Positions 21,649 to 31,000 of a stretch of 33,000 nt of DNA are shown here, piece after piece. This DNA comes from Candidatus Iainarchaeum sp. (GTDB lineage: Archaea > Iainarchaeota > Iainarchaeia > Iainarchaeales > Iainarchaeaceae): NCBI GenBank assembly GCA_016202305.1, contig JACQPB010000040.1:1-33000 (forward strand). The letters run 5' to 3'. The notes under the pieces were generated by a model, which was not told the DNA's origin, did no database searches, and saw only the letters and a list, made by a program, of their open reading frames with translations. Numbering within the stretch: position 1 is the stretch's first letter; every line of letters begins with the position of its first letter. Made by a program: the position numbers and the translations under genes.

Positions 21649-22139
21649 TCTCCCAACCCGCTCAAACCAAGCTTCTTGAACACGTCGCTCTTCGACTCGG
21701 TCTTCTTGACCGCTTCCTTCAGCACTGAACGCGCATGCTCCGTCGTGTAAATCTTCGGAATCAGCCTCGCGACGTCCTGCTTCTGCACGGCCTTGAGCAG
21801 CTTGCTCTTGTCGTTGAAGGCCGTCACGAGGTCAACCTGCTGGTTCGTGAGCGAAACTATGTCCGCAACGACATATTCAGCCGCGAAAGAATTAAAAACA
21901 TGAACAACGGCCGCATCGCCGAAAACCGTGAGGTCGTAAAGGTCATAATCGTAAATCGCGGCCGTCATAGAGCCGTCACGGAAAAGAAGCGCGCCCTCCT
22001 CGATACCGTCAAAGCCCTCAATCGTGTCCACTATGTAGCCGGAAAAGCCCTTCTCGTAAAAGCCCTCGACGAGCCTCCTGACATCTATCTCGCGCAGGCT
22101 CACGCCGCTGCTAATCACCTCGCCGACAGGAAGATTCAT
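21645..22139 (-). CDS. DUF2226-like archaeal protein
   Basis: A 164-residue protein starting MNLPVGEVISSGVSLREIDV. The central GYIVDTIEGFDGIEEGALLF and DGSMTAAIYDYDLY recall the archaeal DUF2226 group, whose members often neighbour Roadblock-like and signalling genes; I give that family name from memory of its pattern and with caution. The first half is a mixed alpha/beta domain and the last 40 residues are a charged helix (RSVLKEAVKKTESKSDVFKK). It heads the operon, with a TATA box about 53 bases upstream and GGTG just before the ATG. Confidence 0.65.
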   Translation of the reverse strand: MNLPVGEVISSGVSLREIDVRRLVEGFYEKGFSGYIVDTIEGFDGIEEGALLFRDGSMTAAIYDYDLYDLTVFGDAAVVHVFNSFAAEYVVADIVSLTNQQVDLVTAFNDKSKLLKAVQKQDVARLIPKIYTTEHARSVLKEAVKKTESKSDVFKKLGLSGLGE

Positions 22140-22186
22140 GCAAACACCACAAAGGCCGCAAGGGCAATATCCATGACGCGGCTCCG

Positions 22187-22198
22187 GTTTAAAAAGGT
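22187..22198 (-). promoter_or_regulatory. TATA box of the DUF2226-Roadblock-MinD-Sm operon
   Basis: The minus strand reads CCTTTTTAAACC, centred about 53 bases before the first ATG at 22139. A second weak AT-rich site lies in the 98-base gap before the MinD-like gene. Confidence 0.45.
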
Positions 22199-22263
22199 TG
22201 ACAAAAGGTCCGAAAACCCCAAAGCGAAGCCATGCGGGCGCACCTGAAAAACCTGCCGCAACC

Positions 22264-22301
22264 TATTTAAACTGAACCAAATTAGAATTCTTGGATTGGT
22301 G
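22264..22301 (+). promoter_or_regulatory. TATA box and ribosome site of aIF5A
   Basis: TATTTAAA (22264-22271) is followed by a GGTG ribosome site (22298-22301) five bases before the ATG at 22307. Confidence 0.5.
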
Positions 22302-22306
22302 TTTTC

Positions 22307-22714
22307 ATGGCTGACGGGGAAAAGCGGTTCCAGAGCGCTGGCACATTGAAGCCCGGCTCTTACGTGCTGATTGACGGCGAGCCGTGCCAGGTGAAGGGCA
22401 TAGAGAAGTCAAAACCCGGAAAGCACGGGGCCGCGAAAGTGAGGATGAGCGCATTCAGCATATTTTCCGACCAGAAAATGAACCTCATGAAGCCGACGGA
22501 CTACGAGGCCGAAATACCCATAATAGAGAAGGGCAGTGCGCAGGTCGTGGCCCTGATGGGCAGCACGGTGCAGATAATGGACGTAACTGATTACAAGACC
22601 TACGACGTCGAAAAGCCCAAGGATGTACAGGGAATAGCCGGCGGCACCGAAGTCGAGTTCATAAAGTGGGGCGACAAGGTGCGCATCACGAGAAAGAAGG
22701 GCGAAGGGAAATAG
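22307..22714 (+). CDS. eif5a: Translation factor aIF5A
   Basis: A 135-residue archaeal initiation/elongation factor 5A, which helps the ribosome through difficult peptide bonds. The hypusination loop is SKPGKHGAAK, with K39 as the modified lysine. The OB-fold C-terminal domain carries VQIMDVTDYKTYDVEKPKDV and EVEFIKWGDKVRITRKKG. Length is normal. It is a single-gene unit with its own promoter. The deoxyhypusine synthase that would modify K39 is not in the window. Confidence 0.96.
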   Translation: MADGEKRFQSAGTLKPGSYVLIDGEPCQVKGIEKSKPGKHGAAKVRMSAFSIFSDQKMNLMKPTDYEAEIPIIEKGSAQVVALMGSTVQIMDVTDYKTYDVEKPKDVQGIAGGTEVEFIKWGDKVRITRKKGEGK

Positions 22715-22832
22715 GCTCGAACCCCGTTTCAAGCGGCCGCGAATTTTATGCCAAGCCAGCATGCATCATGAAATCTGGCAAAAACAAGTAGACAATCGCC
22801 TGTCATCAAACCTGCGGAATTCTTTATTAAAA

Positions 22833-22841
22833 CGTTTATAG
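22833..22841 (+). promoter_or_regulatory. TATA box of the lipoprotein gene
   Basis: CGTTTATAG is centred 26 bases before the ATG at 22863, predicting a leaderless transcript. Confidence 0.5.
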
Positions 22842-22862
22842 CCGAAATATTCAGATGAAAGC

Positions 22863-24815
22863 ATGAGCAGGGCACTTATAACCGGTCTTTTGATTTTAGT
22901 GCTCTTGCTGTCCGGCTGCTTTTTCGTGACGACAAAATGGATTCCAAAGGACAATATTTGTGACATGACCAATGGCGAAAATCACAATAACTCCCCAGAT
23001 GACTGCCCGGAAAAACAAACCCCAAAAGACGATGAAACGACAACGCCTATAACCGGAGGCACGATACAAATCACCGTAAAAGACAGCGAAAAGAACAAAC
23101 CGATATCCGGCGCAGAAGTCATACTATACAACACTATCCTTGACGAGGTGCACAGGGGCACCACTGACAAGGAAGGAAAAATCGCTTTTTACAACCGGCA
23201 GGTGATTTTCCCCGAATCAATCAAAAAACTGATGCAACAGTACAACTTCAAGGAACCGGTAGTGTACGAACTGAATTCACAGGAATACTTTGCCAGCGCC
23301 GGCGCTCAAGGATACGAAACTGCAATAGAGGAAATACACTTCACACAAGGAAAGGACACTTTCATCGAAATGCAGCTTGGCGGCACAGTGACAGCGCTGC
23401 TTGAAGAAGAACTCATCTCCCCAATGGTTAATGGCAGTGTTACTGCCGGATTTGCGGATCCCGGCTCTTACTATTACGGGATCTTTATAGGCGACAAACC
23501 CCCAATAAGCACTGTCAGCAACCTTGATGGCGGCAGTACCCTGGTTTACGAAAACGGAATCCGCAGGACTGTTTCCACAAGCCCGAATGGAAGCAAAGTA
23601 GAGTTCATTGAGGACCCTAAATTCAACCACAAGGCCACGCTTATCATTGCTCCGGGAGGTGGCACTGTAACAATGGCGGAAGAGGTTGATGGCAAGTATT
23701 CACAGTGGACAAAGGCCACTAACCAAAACGGCAGCATTACCACGACGCATAGTGATGGCAAGGTAGAGAATAGCATTCGCAATTATGACGACACGATTAC
23801 GACAACCACGACGATGGAAGGGGAACCAACCGAAACCGTAACCCGCCATCCTGACGGCAAGCAAACAATGAGAGTGACAAGATACGATAATGGAGAAGTG
23901 ATAGAAGACGCATCCGGCAAGCACCCGTATGAGCCTGATGTATTCACGGCCACGGACCCTGACGGAAGCAAGAAAGTGCTGAAAACTTACGGAGAAGGCC
24001 TTCAAGAACTAACAGAGTATGATTCCCAAGGAAACAGTATCACCGTAAAGCGCCAGGATAGAGAGGGAAATGAGCTTTCCGAGGAAGAATTCATTGCCCG
24101 CATGGAAGCGTGGACATGGGAAAGAGTTCAGGATGCTAAGGAACAGCAGAAACCGGATGGCTCTCTTGACGACAAGCCTATTACTGGCACGGGTTCCCTG
24201 GAAAAAGACATCCCCGTAAATTTTACACTATACAAATCCAAATGGTGTTTCTTTTTGTTTGGCAACGTGGCGACATCGCCAGCGCAGCCGCTAAAGTACC
24301 TGTCCAAGTATTACATCACCGGAACCATCAAGGGCACAGAAAGCTGTTCGGGGAGCTATCTCGTCAACCTCTACAGCGCCCTGCCGGAGTTGCAAGGCTT
24401 GCCACTCCTAATAAATGTAAGTGGCAACAGAGGGCAATTCAAGGCAGGGCCGTTCACAGCCGACATGGGGCACCTCGGGGGAACACGATGCGGATATACG
24501 TTGGCCGCGGAAATAAAAACCAGAAACCCGGATGAAGCAACGCCACCCGTCAACAGACTGGACTTCCAGTACAAAATCTACGGCTGCTCCGACCCGAGCA
24601 TTTGCCCCTCCGGCTTCGCATGCGAACCACTCGGCAACACCAATGTGAACGATGCAGAAACATGCACAATAGTAAACCCAAGAACACTTGAGGAAAAAAC
24701 AGGCCAGCTAAATAGGGAAAAACAAATGTCAGCATGCATGCGTTACATGCACGAAGACCCATGCATATCACCAAGAACCGACGAAATGTGCCCAAGCACC
24801 AAAGAAGCTTCTTAA
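22863..24815 (+). CDS. Predicted surface lipoprotein with RHS/YD-like repeats
   Basis: A 650-residue exported protein. The signal peptide ends in a lipobox (LLSG-C19), so it is probably lipid-anchored. A Thr/Pro/Asp-rich linker leads to a carboxypeptidase-regulatory/SpaA-like beta domain (about residues 68-165: KPISGAEVILYN, GTTDKEGKIAFYN). Residues about 220-410 are short beta repeats built on G-x-x-T...x-DG units (HSDGKVENSIRNYDDTITTT, RHPDGKQTMRVTRYDNGEVI), like RHS/YD repeats. A C-terminal domain (about 440-590) and a cysteine-rich tail (CSDPSICPSGFACEP, CMRYMHEDPCISPRTDEMC) follow; the cysteines could form disulfides outside the cell. The role is unknown; adhesion or a surface matrix is a guess. 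Confidence 0.78.
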   Translation: MSRALITGLLILVLLLSGCFFVTTKWIPKDNICDMTNGENHNNSPDDCPEKQTPKDDETTTPITGGTIQITVKDSEKNKPISGAEVILYNTILDEVHRGTTDKEGKIAFYNRQVIFPESIKKLMQQYNFKEPVVYELNSQEYFASAGAQGYETAIEEIHFTQGKDTFIEMQLGGTVTALLEEELISPMVNGSVTAGFADPGSYYYGIFIGDKPPISTVSNLDGGSTLVYENGIRRTVSTSPNGSKVEFIEDPKFNHKATLIIAPGGGTVTMAEEVDGKYSQWTKATNQNGSITTTHSDGKVENSIRNYDDTITTTTTMEGEPTETVTRHPDGKQTMRVTRYDNGEVIEDASGKHPYEPDVFTATDPDGSKKVLKTYGEGLQELTEYDSQGNSITVKRQDREGNELSEEEFIARMEAWTWERVQDAKEQQKPDGSLDDKPITGTGSLEKDIPVNFTLYKSKWCFFLFGNVATSPAQPLKYLSKYYITGTIKGTESCSGSYLVNLYSALPELQGLPLLINVSGNRGQFKAGPFTADMGHLGGTRCGYTLAAEIKTRNPDEATPPVNRLDFQYKIYGCSDPSICPSGFACEPLGNTNVNDAETCTIVNPRTLEEKTGQLNREKQMSACMRYMHEDPCISPRTDEMCPSTKEAS

Positions 24816-24975
24816 CATGGTTTAAAGTCGGGGAGCACCCTAAAGGCGATAAAAAAACCGGTATTGTAAATCCGGGAAATGCGGAGAGGGGTTTTCGACT
24901 GCCGAGCAGATGCCTGATGCCCACAGCAGGAAAACACTTGCCCCACGGAAAGAGCCCATGAGGGCAAAGGCGCAG

Positions 24976-27240
24976 TCACCGCACCGACACTTCAACCCTC
25001 TTCCATTTGCCGCCACAGAACTTCACGATGTTCCCGCATATCTCCTCCATGGCGGAATCCAGCTCACGCTGAGGAGTGCGGGCATTGCCCTGAACGTAGA
25101 GGAAAACGTTCCTCGTTTCATTCGTGACCTTCGTGTGCTCACCCTGCTTCACGTCAAGGTGGCACAGCACCACCTTGTCATCCACGAAAACATACTCGCC
25201 GCTCTTCACCGGAACGGCCTCCTGCGCCCCCAGCGGAATGTAAACCTCGGAGCCATCGGCTATTTTCACGCGCACGTTGCCCGAAACCCTGTCCAGGTCA
25301 TGCGCGCCGACAATGAAGCCCCTCGTGATTGAAGTCAGGTTATAGGAATCGACAACCGTGTTTATCGTGGGAAGCTTGCCGGACTGCCGCGCAATCTCCA
25401 CGAGATTGGCGACCGCGTGCCTCTGCCTCGGAACGCCGAGAGCGTCATAAAGCTCCAAGTAGCCCTGTATCACGCCGCTGGCCTCCACGGCCGAAAGGTC
25501 GGCGGCCTTCACGGTCTCCCTTATGCTGCGGTCAAGGCCCTCGTGCTTCTTCTTCACTGAAACGCCCTCCACCACCGCGCACGCGAGCTTCAGGCCGAGC
25601 GCATCCAGCCTTGGCTCTATGGAAACGGAAATGTCACGCGCAACCTGCGCCTTGGCCTCGGCAGGCACATCCTTCTTCACGAAAAGGATTTCCTTGGTGC
25701 CAAGCCTTTTGCCGCCCCTGAGCAGGCCGAACTTCAAATCCTTCCAAGAGCCGAGCGGGACATTGAGCTGCCCCGAGATGCGCACGGCAGTATCAGGCAT
25801 GAAAGGCGAGAGCAGGATTGCAATCACGCGCAGGGAATCGAGCAGCGAATAAAGGGCCGCCTCCGCCTGCTTCCCCTCAAGTTTCCACACTTCCTTCCCG
25901 TTCACGTAGCGGTTGCACGCCGAAACGAAGGAGAAAATCTCCGCGAGCGCCATGTGCGGCTCAAGCGCGTCCATGTGGGAAACGATTTTTTTCAGGCCCA
26001 GCTGCTTCGCGAGCTCCTGGTCTACCTTCGCCTTCGGAACAATGCCATTGAGCTTTTTCTCCGCCAGGGACATGGTGCGGTTGAGCAGGTTTCCCAAATC
26101 GTTCGCTAGCTCGCGGTTATGGCGCTCCACGAGTGCAGCCTCGGAGAAATTCCCGTCCTCGCCGAGCGGGATTTCGCGGAGCAGGTAATAGCGCACACTG
26201 TCAACCCCATAAGTATCGCCAACCTCTAATGGGTCAACTATTGCGCCGGTGGTCTTGGAGAGCTTCTCCCCCGAGGCGGAGCGGATGAAGCCATGCACGA
26301 GTATTTTTTTCGGCAGTTCGATGCCGAGGGAAAAAAGCATTGTCGGCCAAATCACTGAGTGGAACCACAAAATATCGACGCCTATGACATGGATGTCTGC
26401 AGGCCAGAATTTTTTTGATTTTGCCGAAGGCCAGTCCACCCCGGACAGATAGTTGAGTAAGGCATCGAACCAGACGTAAATCACGTGCTTCGGGTCGCTC
26501 TTGAGCGGGATGCCCCAGTCAAAAGTCGTGCGCGAAACGCTCAGGTCATGCAGGCCCTCCCTTACCCTGTTGACGACCTCGGCACGCTTGCTCTTCGGAA
26601 AGATGAAGCCCTGATTCTTTTCCATGAAGACGAGCCACCTCTTCTGGTACTTTGACATGCGGAAAAAGTAGCTCTCCTCCTTCACATTCTCGACAGGCTT
26701 CCTGTGGACAGGGCACAGGCCATGGTCAAGGTCCTTTTCGAGGTAAAAAGCCTCGCACGCGACGCAATACAGGCCATCGTAAGTGCCGAGGTATATGTCG
26801 CCGCTGTCAAGCGCCTTCTGGAACAGGCCCTGGCACATCCGCTCGTGGCCCTGGTCGGTGGTGCGGATGAACCTGTCGTGCGAAACGCCCCACTTCACAC
26901 AAAGTTCCTTGAAACCTGTGACCTGCCAGTCAACGAATTCCTTCGGGGGTTTGCCGGCCTTCTCCGCTGCCTGCTGTATCTTCTTCCCGTGCTCATCCGT
27001 GCCCGTGAGGAAAAAAACATCCTCGCCCTTCAGGCGGTGCCAGCGCGCAATGCAGTCGGCAACGGTTTTCTCATAAGCGTGGCCGAGATGCGGCTTGGAG
27101 TTAGGGTAATCTATCGCGGTCGTGATGTAGAACATGCCCTTTTGCCCCTTAGCCGACCTGACTCCAATTCCGGTGGCCCGTCCGGTTTTGGCATTGCCTG
27201 TCCGCTTTTTTGCCCCGCGTGAATCTTTCCCCGCCTTCAT
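24976..27240 (-). CDS. metG: Methionyl-tRNA synthetase fused to a B3/B4 domain
   Basis: A 754-residue MetRS. Residues about 1-35 are a basic extension. The class I catalytic domain starts at MFYITTAIDY, with the HIGH-like PHLGH, the zinc knuckle CVACEAF...CPVH and the KMSKS-like GEKLSKTTG; the anticodon-binding helical domain runs to about 500. This is the bacterial-type MetRS layout. In place of the common EMAPII-like tail, residues about 535-745 match the B3/B4 tRNA-binding/editing domain known from PheRS-beta and solo B3/4 proteins (GYLELYDALGVPRQRHAVAN, TINTVVDSYNLTSITRG, GEYVFVDDKVVLCHLDV). ATG 27240 is 26 bases from a TATA box; ATG 27246 is an alternative. Confidence 0.93.
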   Translation of the reverse strand: MKAGKDSRGAKKRTGNAKTGRATGIGVRSAKGQKGMFYITTAIDYPNSKPHLGHAYEKTVADCIARWHRLKGEDVFFLTGTDEHGKKIQQAAEKAGKPPKEFVDWQVTGFKELCVKWGVSHDRFIRTTDQGHERMCQGLFQKALDSGDIYLGTYDGLYCVACEAFYLEKDLDHGLCPVHRKPVENVKEESYFFRMSKYQKRWLVFMEKNQGFIFPKSKRAEVVNRVREGLHDLSVSRTTFDWGIPLKSDPKHVIYVWFDALLNYLSGVDWPSAKSKKFWPADIHVIGVDILWFHSVIWPTMLFSLGIELPKKILVHGFIRSASGEKLSKTTGAIVDPLEVGDTYGVDSVRYYLLREIPLGEDGNFSEAALVERHNRELANDLGNLLNRTMSLAEKKLNGIVPKAKVDQELAKQLGLKKIVSHMDALEPHMALAEIFSFVSACNRYVNGKEVWKLEGKQAEAALYSLLDSLRVIAILLSPFMPDTAVRISGQLNVPLGSWKDLKFGLLRGGKRLGTKEILFVKKDVPAEAKAQVARDISVSIEPRLDALGLKLACAVVEGVSVKKKHEGLDRSIRETVKAADLSAVEASGVIQGYLELYDALGVPRQRHAVANLVEIARQSGKLPTINTVVDSYNLTSITRGFIVGAHDLDRVSGNVRVKIADGSEVYIPLGAQEAVPVKSGEYVFVDDKVVLCHLDVKQGEHTKVTNETRNVFLYVQGNARTPQRELDSAMEEICGNIVKFCGGKWKRVEVSVR

Positions 27241-27259
27241 GTACATAAACACCAAGTTA

Positions 27260-27270
27260 CTTTATTTAAA
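27260..27270 (-). promoter_or_regulatory. TATA box of metG
   Basis: The minus strand reads TTTAAATAAAG, centred about 26 bases before the ATG at 27240. Confidence 0.5.
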
Positions 27271-27370
27271 ACAAATCCGCCGAATAAAAAAATTCCGCGC
27301 ATAATAAGAACCTGGATTTCCAGCCCAGCGCACCAAAACCCATATTACTTCCACGAGCCACTATCTGTCA

Positions 27371-27709
27371 ATGGCCCTTGACAGGCGCATGGCAATAGGA
27401 ATAGGCGTTTCCGCAGCCCACTTTGCACTTCAGCTGGCCACGCTTTTCGCCGCCTTTTCCATGAGCATGCAGAGGTTCGACACGATGGCCGCGAAGGGAA
27501 CGGCGGAAACCCTGCTGACGGCCATGTCCGCAATCCTGGCTTTCCCCATAGTGTGGGCAATAGGGTTACTGCCAAAAAGCATCCTGAACTCCATTTCAGG
27601 CATGGGAATGGCAGGAAGCATCATAGGCTACATACCGTATGTATTGAACAGCGCAGTATGGGGAATAGCCGCAATAGTCGCATACGACTCACTCAAGAAA
27701 AGAAAATGA
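27371..27709 (+). CDS. Small integral membrane protein
   Basis: A 112-residue protein with three predicted membrane helices: IGIGVSAAHFALQLATLFAA, LLTAMSAILAFPIVWAIGLL and a C-terminal stretch covering IIGYIPYVLNSAVWGIAAIV. It ends in a basic cytoplasmic tail (DSLKKRK). No family is recognised. It is divergent from metG, with a weak AT-rich promoter site near 27342. Confidence 0.65.
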   Translation: MALDRRMAIGIGVSAAHFALQLATLFAAFSMSMQRFDTMAAKGTAETLLTAMSAILAFPIVWAIGLLPKSILNSISGMGMAGSIIGYIPYVLNSAVWGIAAIVAYDSLKKRK

Positions 27710-28006
27710 GTTCGCTTTCCATACAGGGCATTGGAAAAAAGTTCCGAAACTAAAGCCAACTCCATTAAGTATTTTGCACTCGTTATAGGATAAGCAGAAA
27801 AATTCCCAATGCGAATTCTCCCAAAACGCGACACTTGCGGCGAAAAGCCGGACAGCCGAGAGGCAGCCATGCTTTGCAATGCATGTGAAGCAGGTCCGCA
27901 AAAGGCCGTGGGGGCCAAAAGGCGGAAGAAATGATTGGCAGCCGGCACCGGCAATGAGGCCTGGGGCCATTTATAAGCCGGCAATAACATATCGGTATGG
28001 GTATGT
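27710..28006. other. 297-base intergenic stretch before MCM
   Basis: It contains the MCM TATA box (ATTTATAAG, 27969-27977), about 34 bases before the ATG at 28007. It also contains a GC-rich segment with several inverted repeats (for example GCCGGCACCGGC near 27942) and a possible 41-codon ORF at 27809-27934. No known RNA family was recognised. Confidence 0.4.
27809..27934 (+). CDS. Possible small cysteine-containing basic protein
   Basis: A 41-residue ORF starting MRILPKRDTCGEKPDSREAA, with a CxxC pair and a third cysteine and the basic end KRRKK. TTATAGGA about 25 bases upstream could be its TATA box. The call is weak because the ORF is short, has no recognised family and overlaps inverted repeats. 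Confidence 0.22.
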   Translation: MRILPKRDTCGEKPDSREAAMLCNACEAGPQKAVGAKRRKK

Positions 28007-31000
28007 ATGGCGTCGGAAGGGGCTTTTGGCCAGCGCGAGGACAATCCTTTCGTGGAGAAGTTCGAAGCGTTCTTCAAGAACAGGCTGGTGAAGGAAATAG
28101 AGCGCCTCGTGGCGGATTACCCTTCAAAAAAAAGCCTGAATGTCGATTTCCGCGAGCTCGAGCACTGGGAGCCGGAGCTCGCTGACGAGCTCCTCGTAAA
28201 CTCGGACGTCTGCCTCGAGGCCGCGGAGCAGGCGATAAAGCGCATTGACGTCCCGCTCCTCGAACTCGAGGAAGACGATTTCGCCCCGCACATAAGGGTG
28301 TTCAATCTGCCCCTGGAAAGGCAGCCCATACTGCGCGACATAAGCGCCTCGCACATAGGGAAACTCATAACGGTCGAGGGCGTCGTGCGCCAGGTCACGG
28401 ACGTCCTGCCGAAGCTCAAGTACGCCACATGGGAATGCACCCGCTGCGGCGCGGCCTACAAGATACCGCAGACGAAGAACCAGACAAAGACGCCGAGCTT
28501 CTGCGCGGAATGCAAGAACCGGATGTTCAGCCTCAAGGAAGAGACAAGCGAATTCGAGGACTACCAGAAAATACAGATACAGGAGCCGCTCGAGCTCCTC
28601 AAGGGAAGCGAACAGGCCACGAACCTCGACATTTACGTGAGCGACGACATAGTGAACAGCATAAGCCCCGGAGACAGGACGAAAATAACCGGCATACTCA
28701 GATTAATGCCGCCCAAGGAAAAAAAAGTCGTGTACGGCAGGTACCTCGAGGCCATACACCTCGAGGAAACGGCTAGGGAATTCGAGGAAGTGGAGATATC
28801 GAGGGAAGAGGAAGAGGAAATAAAGAAACTCGCGGTGCGGGATGACGTCTACGAAATGCTCATACAAAGCATAGCCCCGCACATTTACGGCCATGAGGTC
28901 ATGAAGGAATCGATAGCGCTGCAGCTGTTCGGCGGCGTGAAAAAGAACCTCCCCAACGACCAGACAGTGAGGGGAAACATACACGTGCTCCTTGTCGGGG
29001 ATCCGGGCGTAGCCAAGTCCGCGATTCTTAGGGCAACCGACTCCATAGCGCCGAAATCCATCTACGTTGCGGGAAAGACAAGCACCGGCGCGGGCCTCTC
29101 GGCAACGGCAGTCAAGGACGAGTTCGGGGAAGGAGGATGGACGATAAAGGCCGGCGCACTGGTCCTCGCATCCGGCGGAATGGCCATGGTGGACGAGTTC
29201 GACAAGATGGAGCCCGGGGACAGGAGCGCGATGCACGAAAGCATGGAGCAGCAATGCTACCACAAGGATTTCGAGATAATGCTAGCAGACGGCTCAACAC
29301 ACAGGATAGGGGAACTCGTCGATGGGTTCATGGAGGAAAACAAGGGCAAGGTAATGCACGGAAAAGACTGCGAGATACTTGAAACCGGCAATCTCCTGCT
29401 TCCCACAACAGATTTCAGGAATGTTTTCTGCATCGCCGCAAAAAGCGTGAGCAGGCACAAGGCCCCGGAGTATTTCATCGAGCTGACATATTCAAACGGC
29501 AGGAAAATAAAAGTAACCCCTGACCACCCGGTATATGTATATGACAAGAACGGATTCAGCGAGATACCGGCAGAGAAGGTAAAAGAGGGCTCGGCAGTGC
29601 CGGCTGTCAAAAAATACCCTTCACTGAAGCAGGACGTCAAGCTGGCTCCCGCCACCGAAAAAGGGAGAAAAGAAATTTTACTGCCGGCAGGGATGAACGG
29701 AAACGTTGCAAGGGTTTTGGGATACGTTGCAACGGAAGGATATTCATACAGGAATATCGAGAACAGGTATGCCGAGATTGGTGTCTGCAACACTGACGCA
29801 GGCATTCTGGCTGACATGGAAAAGTCGTTTTCATCCGCATTTTCGGCAAAACTCAACCTCAACATGGTGCCTGCATGGAAAAAGGAAAACGCGACAAAGG
29901 ACATTACAACTGTGCGCTGCAGCTCCAAGGAGTTATATAGTTATTTTGAGTCCAATTTTCCGGAATTGATGCAGAAGGCAAGGGCAAAAAGGGCGCCGAA
30001 CAAAATCAAGAAGGCAAATCAGGAAGAAATAAAGAATTTTTTGCAGGCCGCGTTCCTGGGAGACGGGTTTATAGATAGCGAAAGATTCGGGTACAGGACA
30101 GCATCCTATAAGCTGGCGTGCGACTATCAGGACCTCCTGCTCCAGATGGGGATTTACTCCTACATTGCCGGGGAGAAAGGCGAGTTTTACAAGACCGTCG
30201 TTTCTGGAACCGGCAACATGGAGCTGTTCCTCGGCAAGGTTGTCTCAGATGATGACAAAAGGAGAGAAAAACTGGCGCGTTTTGTTGAGAGGAGCAAAAA
30301 AAGGGAATCCGGAAGGAACCTTCTGCCTCTGGCGATTGCGGAGCAAATAAACACGATACTCAAAAGCCTGAAGGCGAGTGACGGGTACATCGGGGAAAGA
30401 GTAAGGAAGGAAGAAAACATCGAGGCAGGAACCGCAAAAAAACATTTGGAAAAAGCCTCCGGAAAAATTCTGCTCTCCGAGCAGGCAATAGCAGCAGGCA
30501 ATCCCCGCGAGATAAGGAAAGCGGCAGGAATAAGCATTGCTGAAATTGCACGCAAAACCGGCATTTCCGGAAGCATGGTAACATACATAGAACGCGGCCA
30601 CGCACATGGCTCGCGCCAAAAACTCCTTGAAACTGCCAGGCGGATGGCTTCTGAAAAAATAGCGGACATTAAAAAAAGCGCCGAGGAAATAGCCGCATTA
30701 ATAAACTCTGACCTGAAATTCCTCAAAATCACGAAAGTCGAAAAAATCGCAAACGCGGACTCAAAATGGGCATATGATGTCAGCATCGAGCCGACACACT
30801 GCTTTATTTCCTCAGGAATAGTGCTGCACAACTGCATTTCCGTGGCCAAGGCCGGCATCGTCACGAAATTCAAGACCGAGACATCCATACTCGCGGCCGC
30901 GAACCCGAAGTACTCGCGCTTTGACCCTTACCAGCCCTTCATCGAGCAGATTGACCTGCCGGCCTCGCTCATAAGCAGGTTCGACCTGTTCTTCATGATA

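Noticed and set aside
24816-24975. Possible small gene between the lipoprotein and metG
   Set aside because: Convergent spacer without promoter-like or conserved coding signal; the short open frames are unremarkable.
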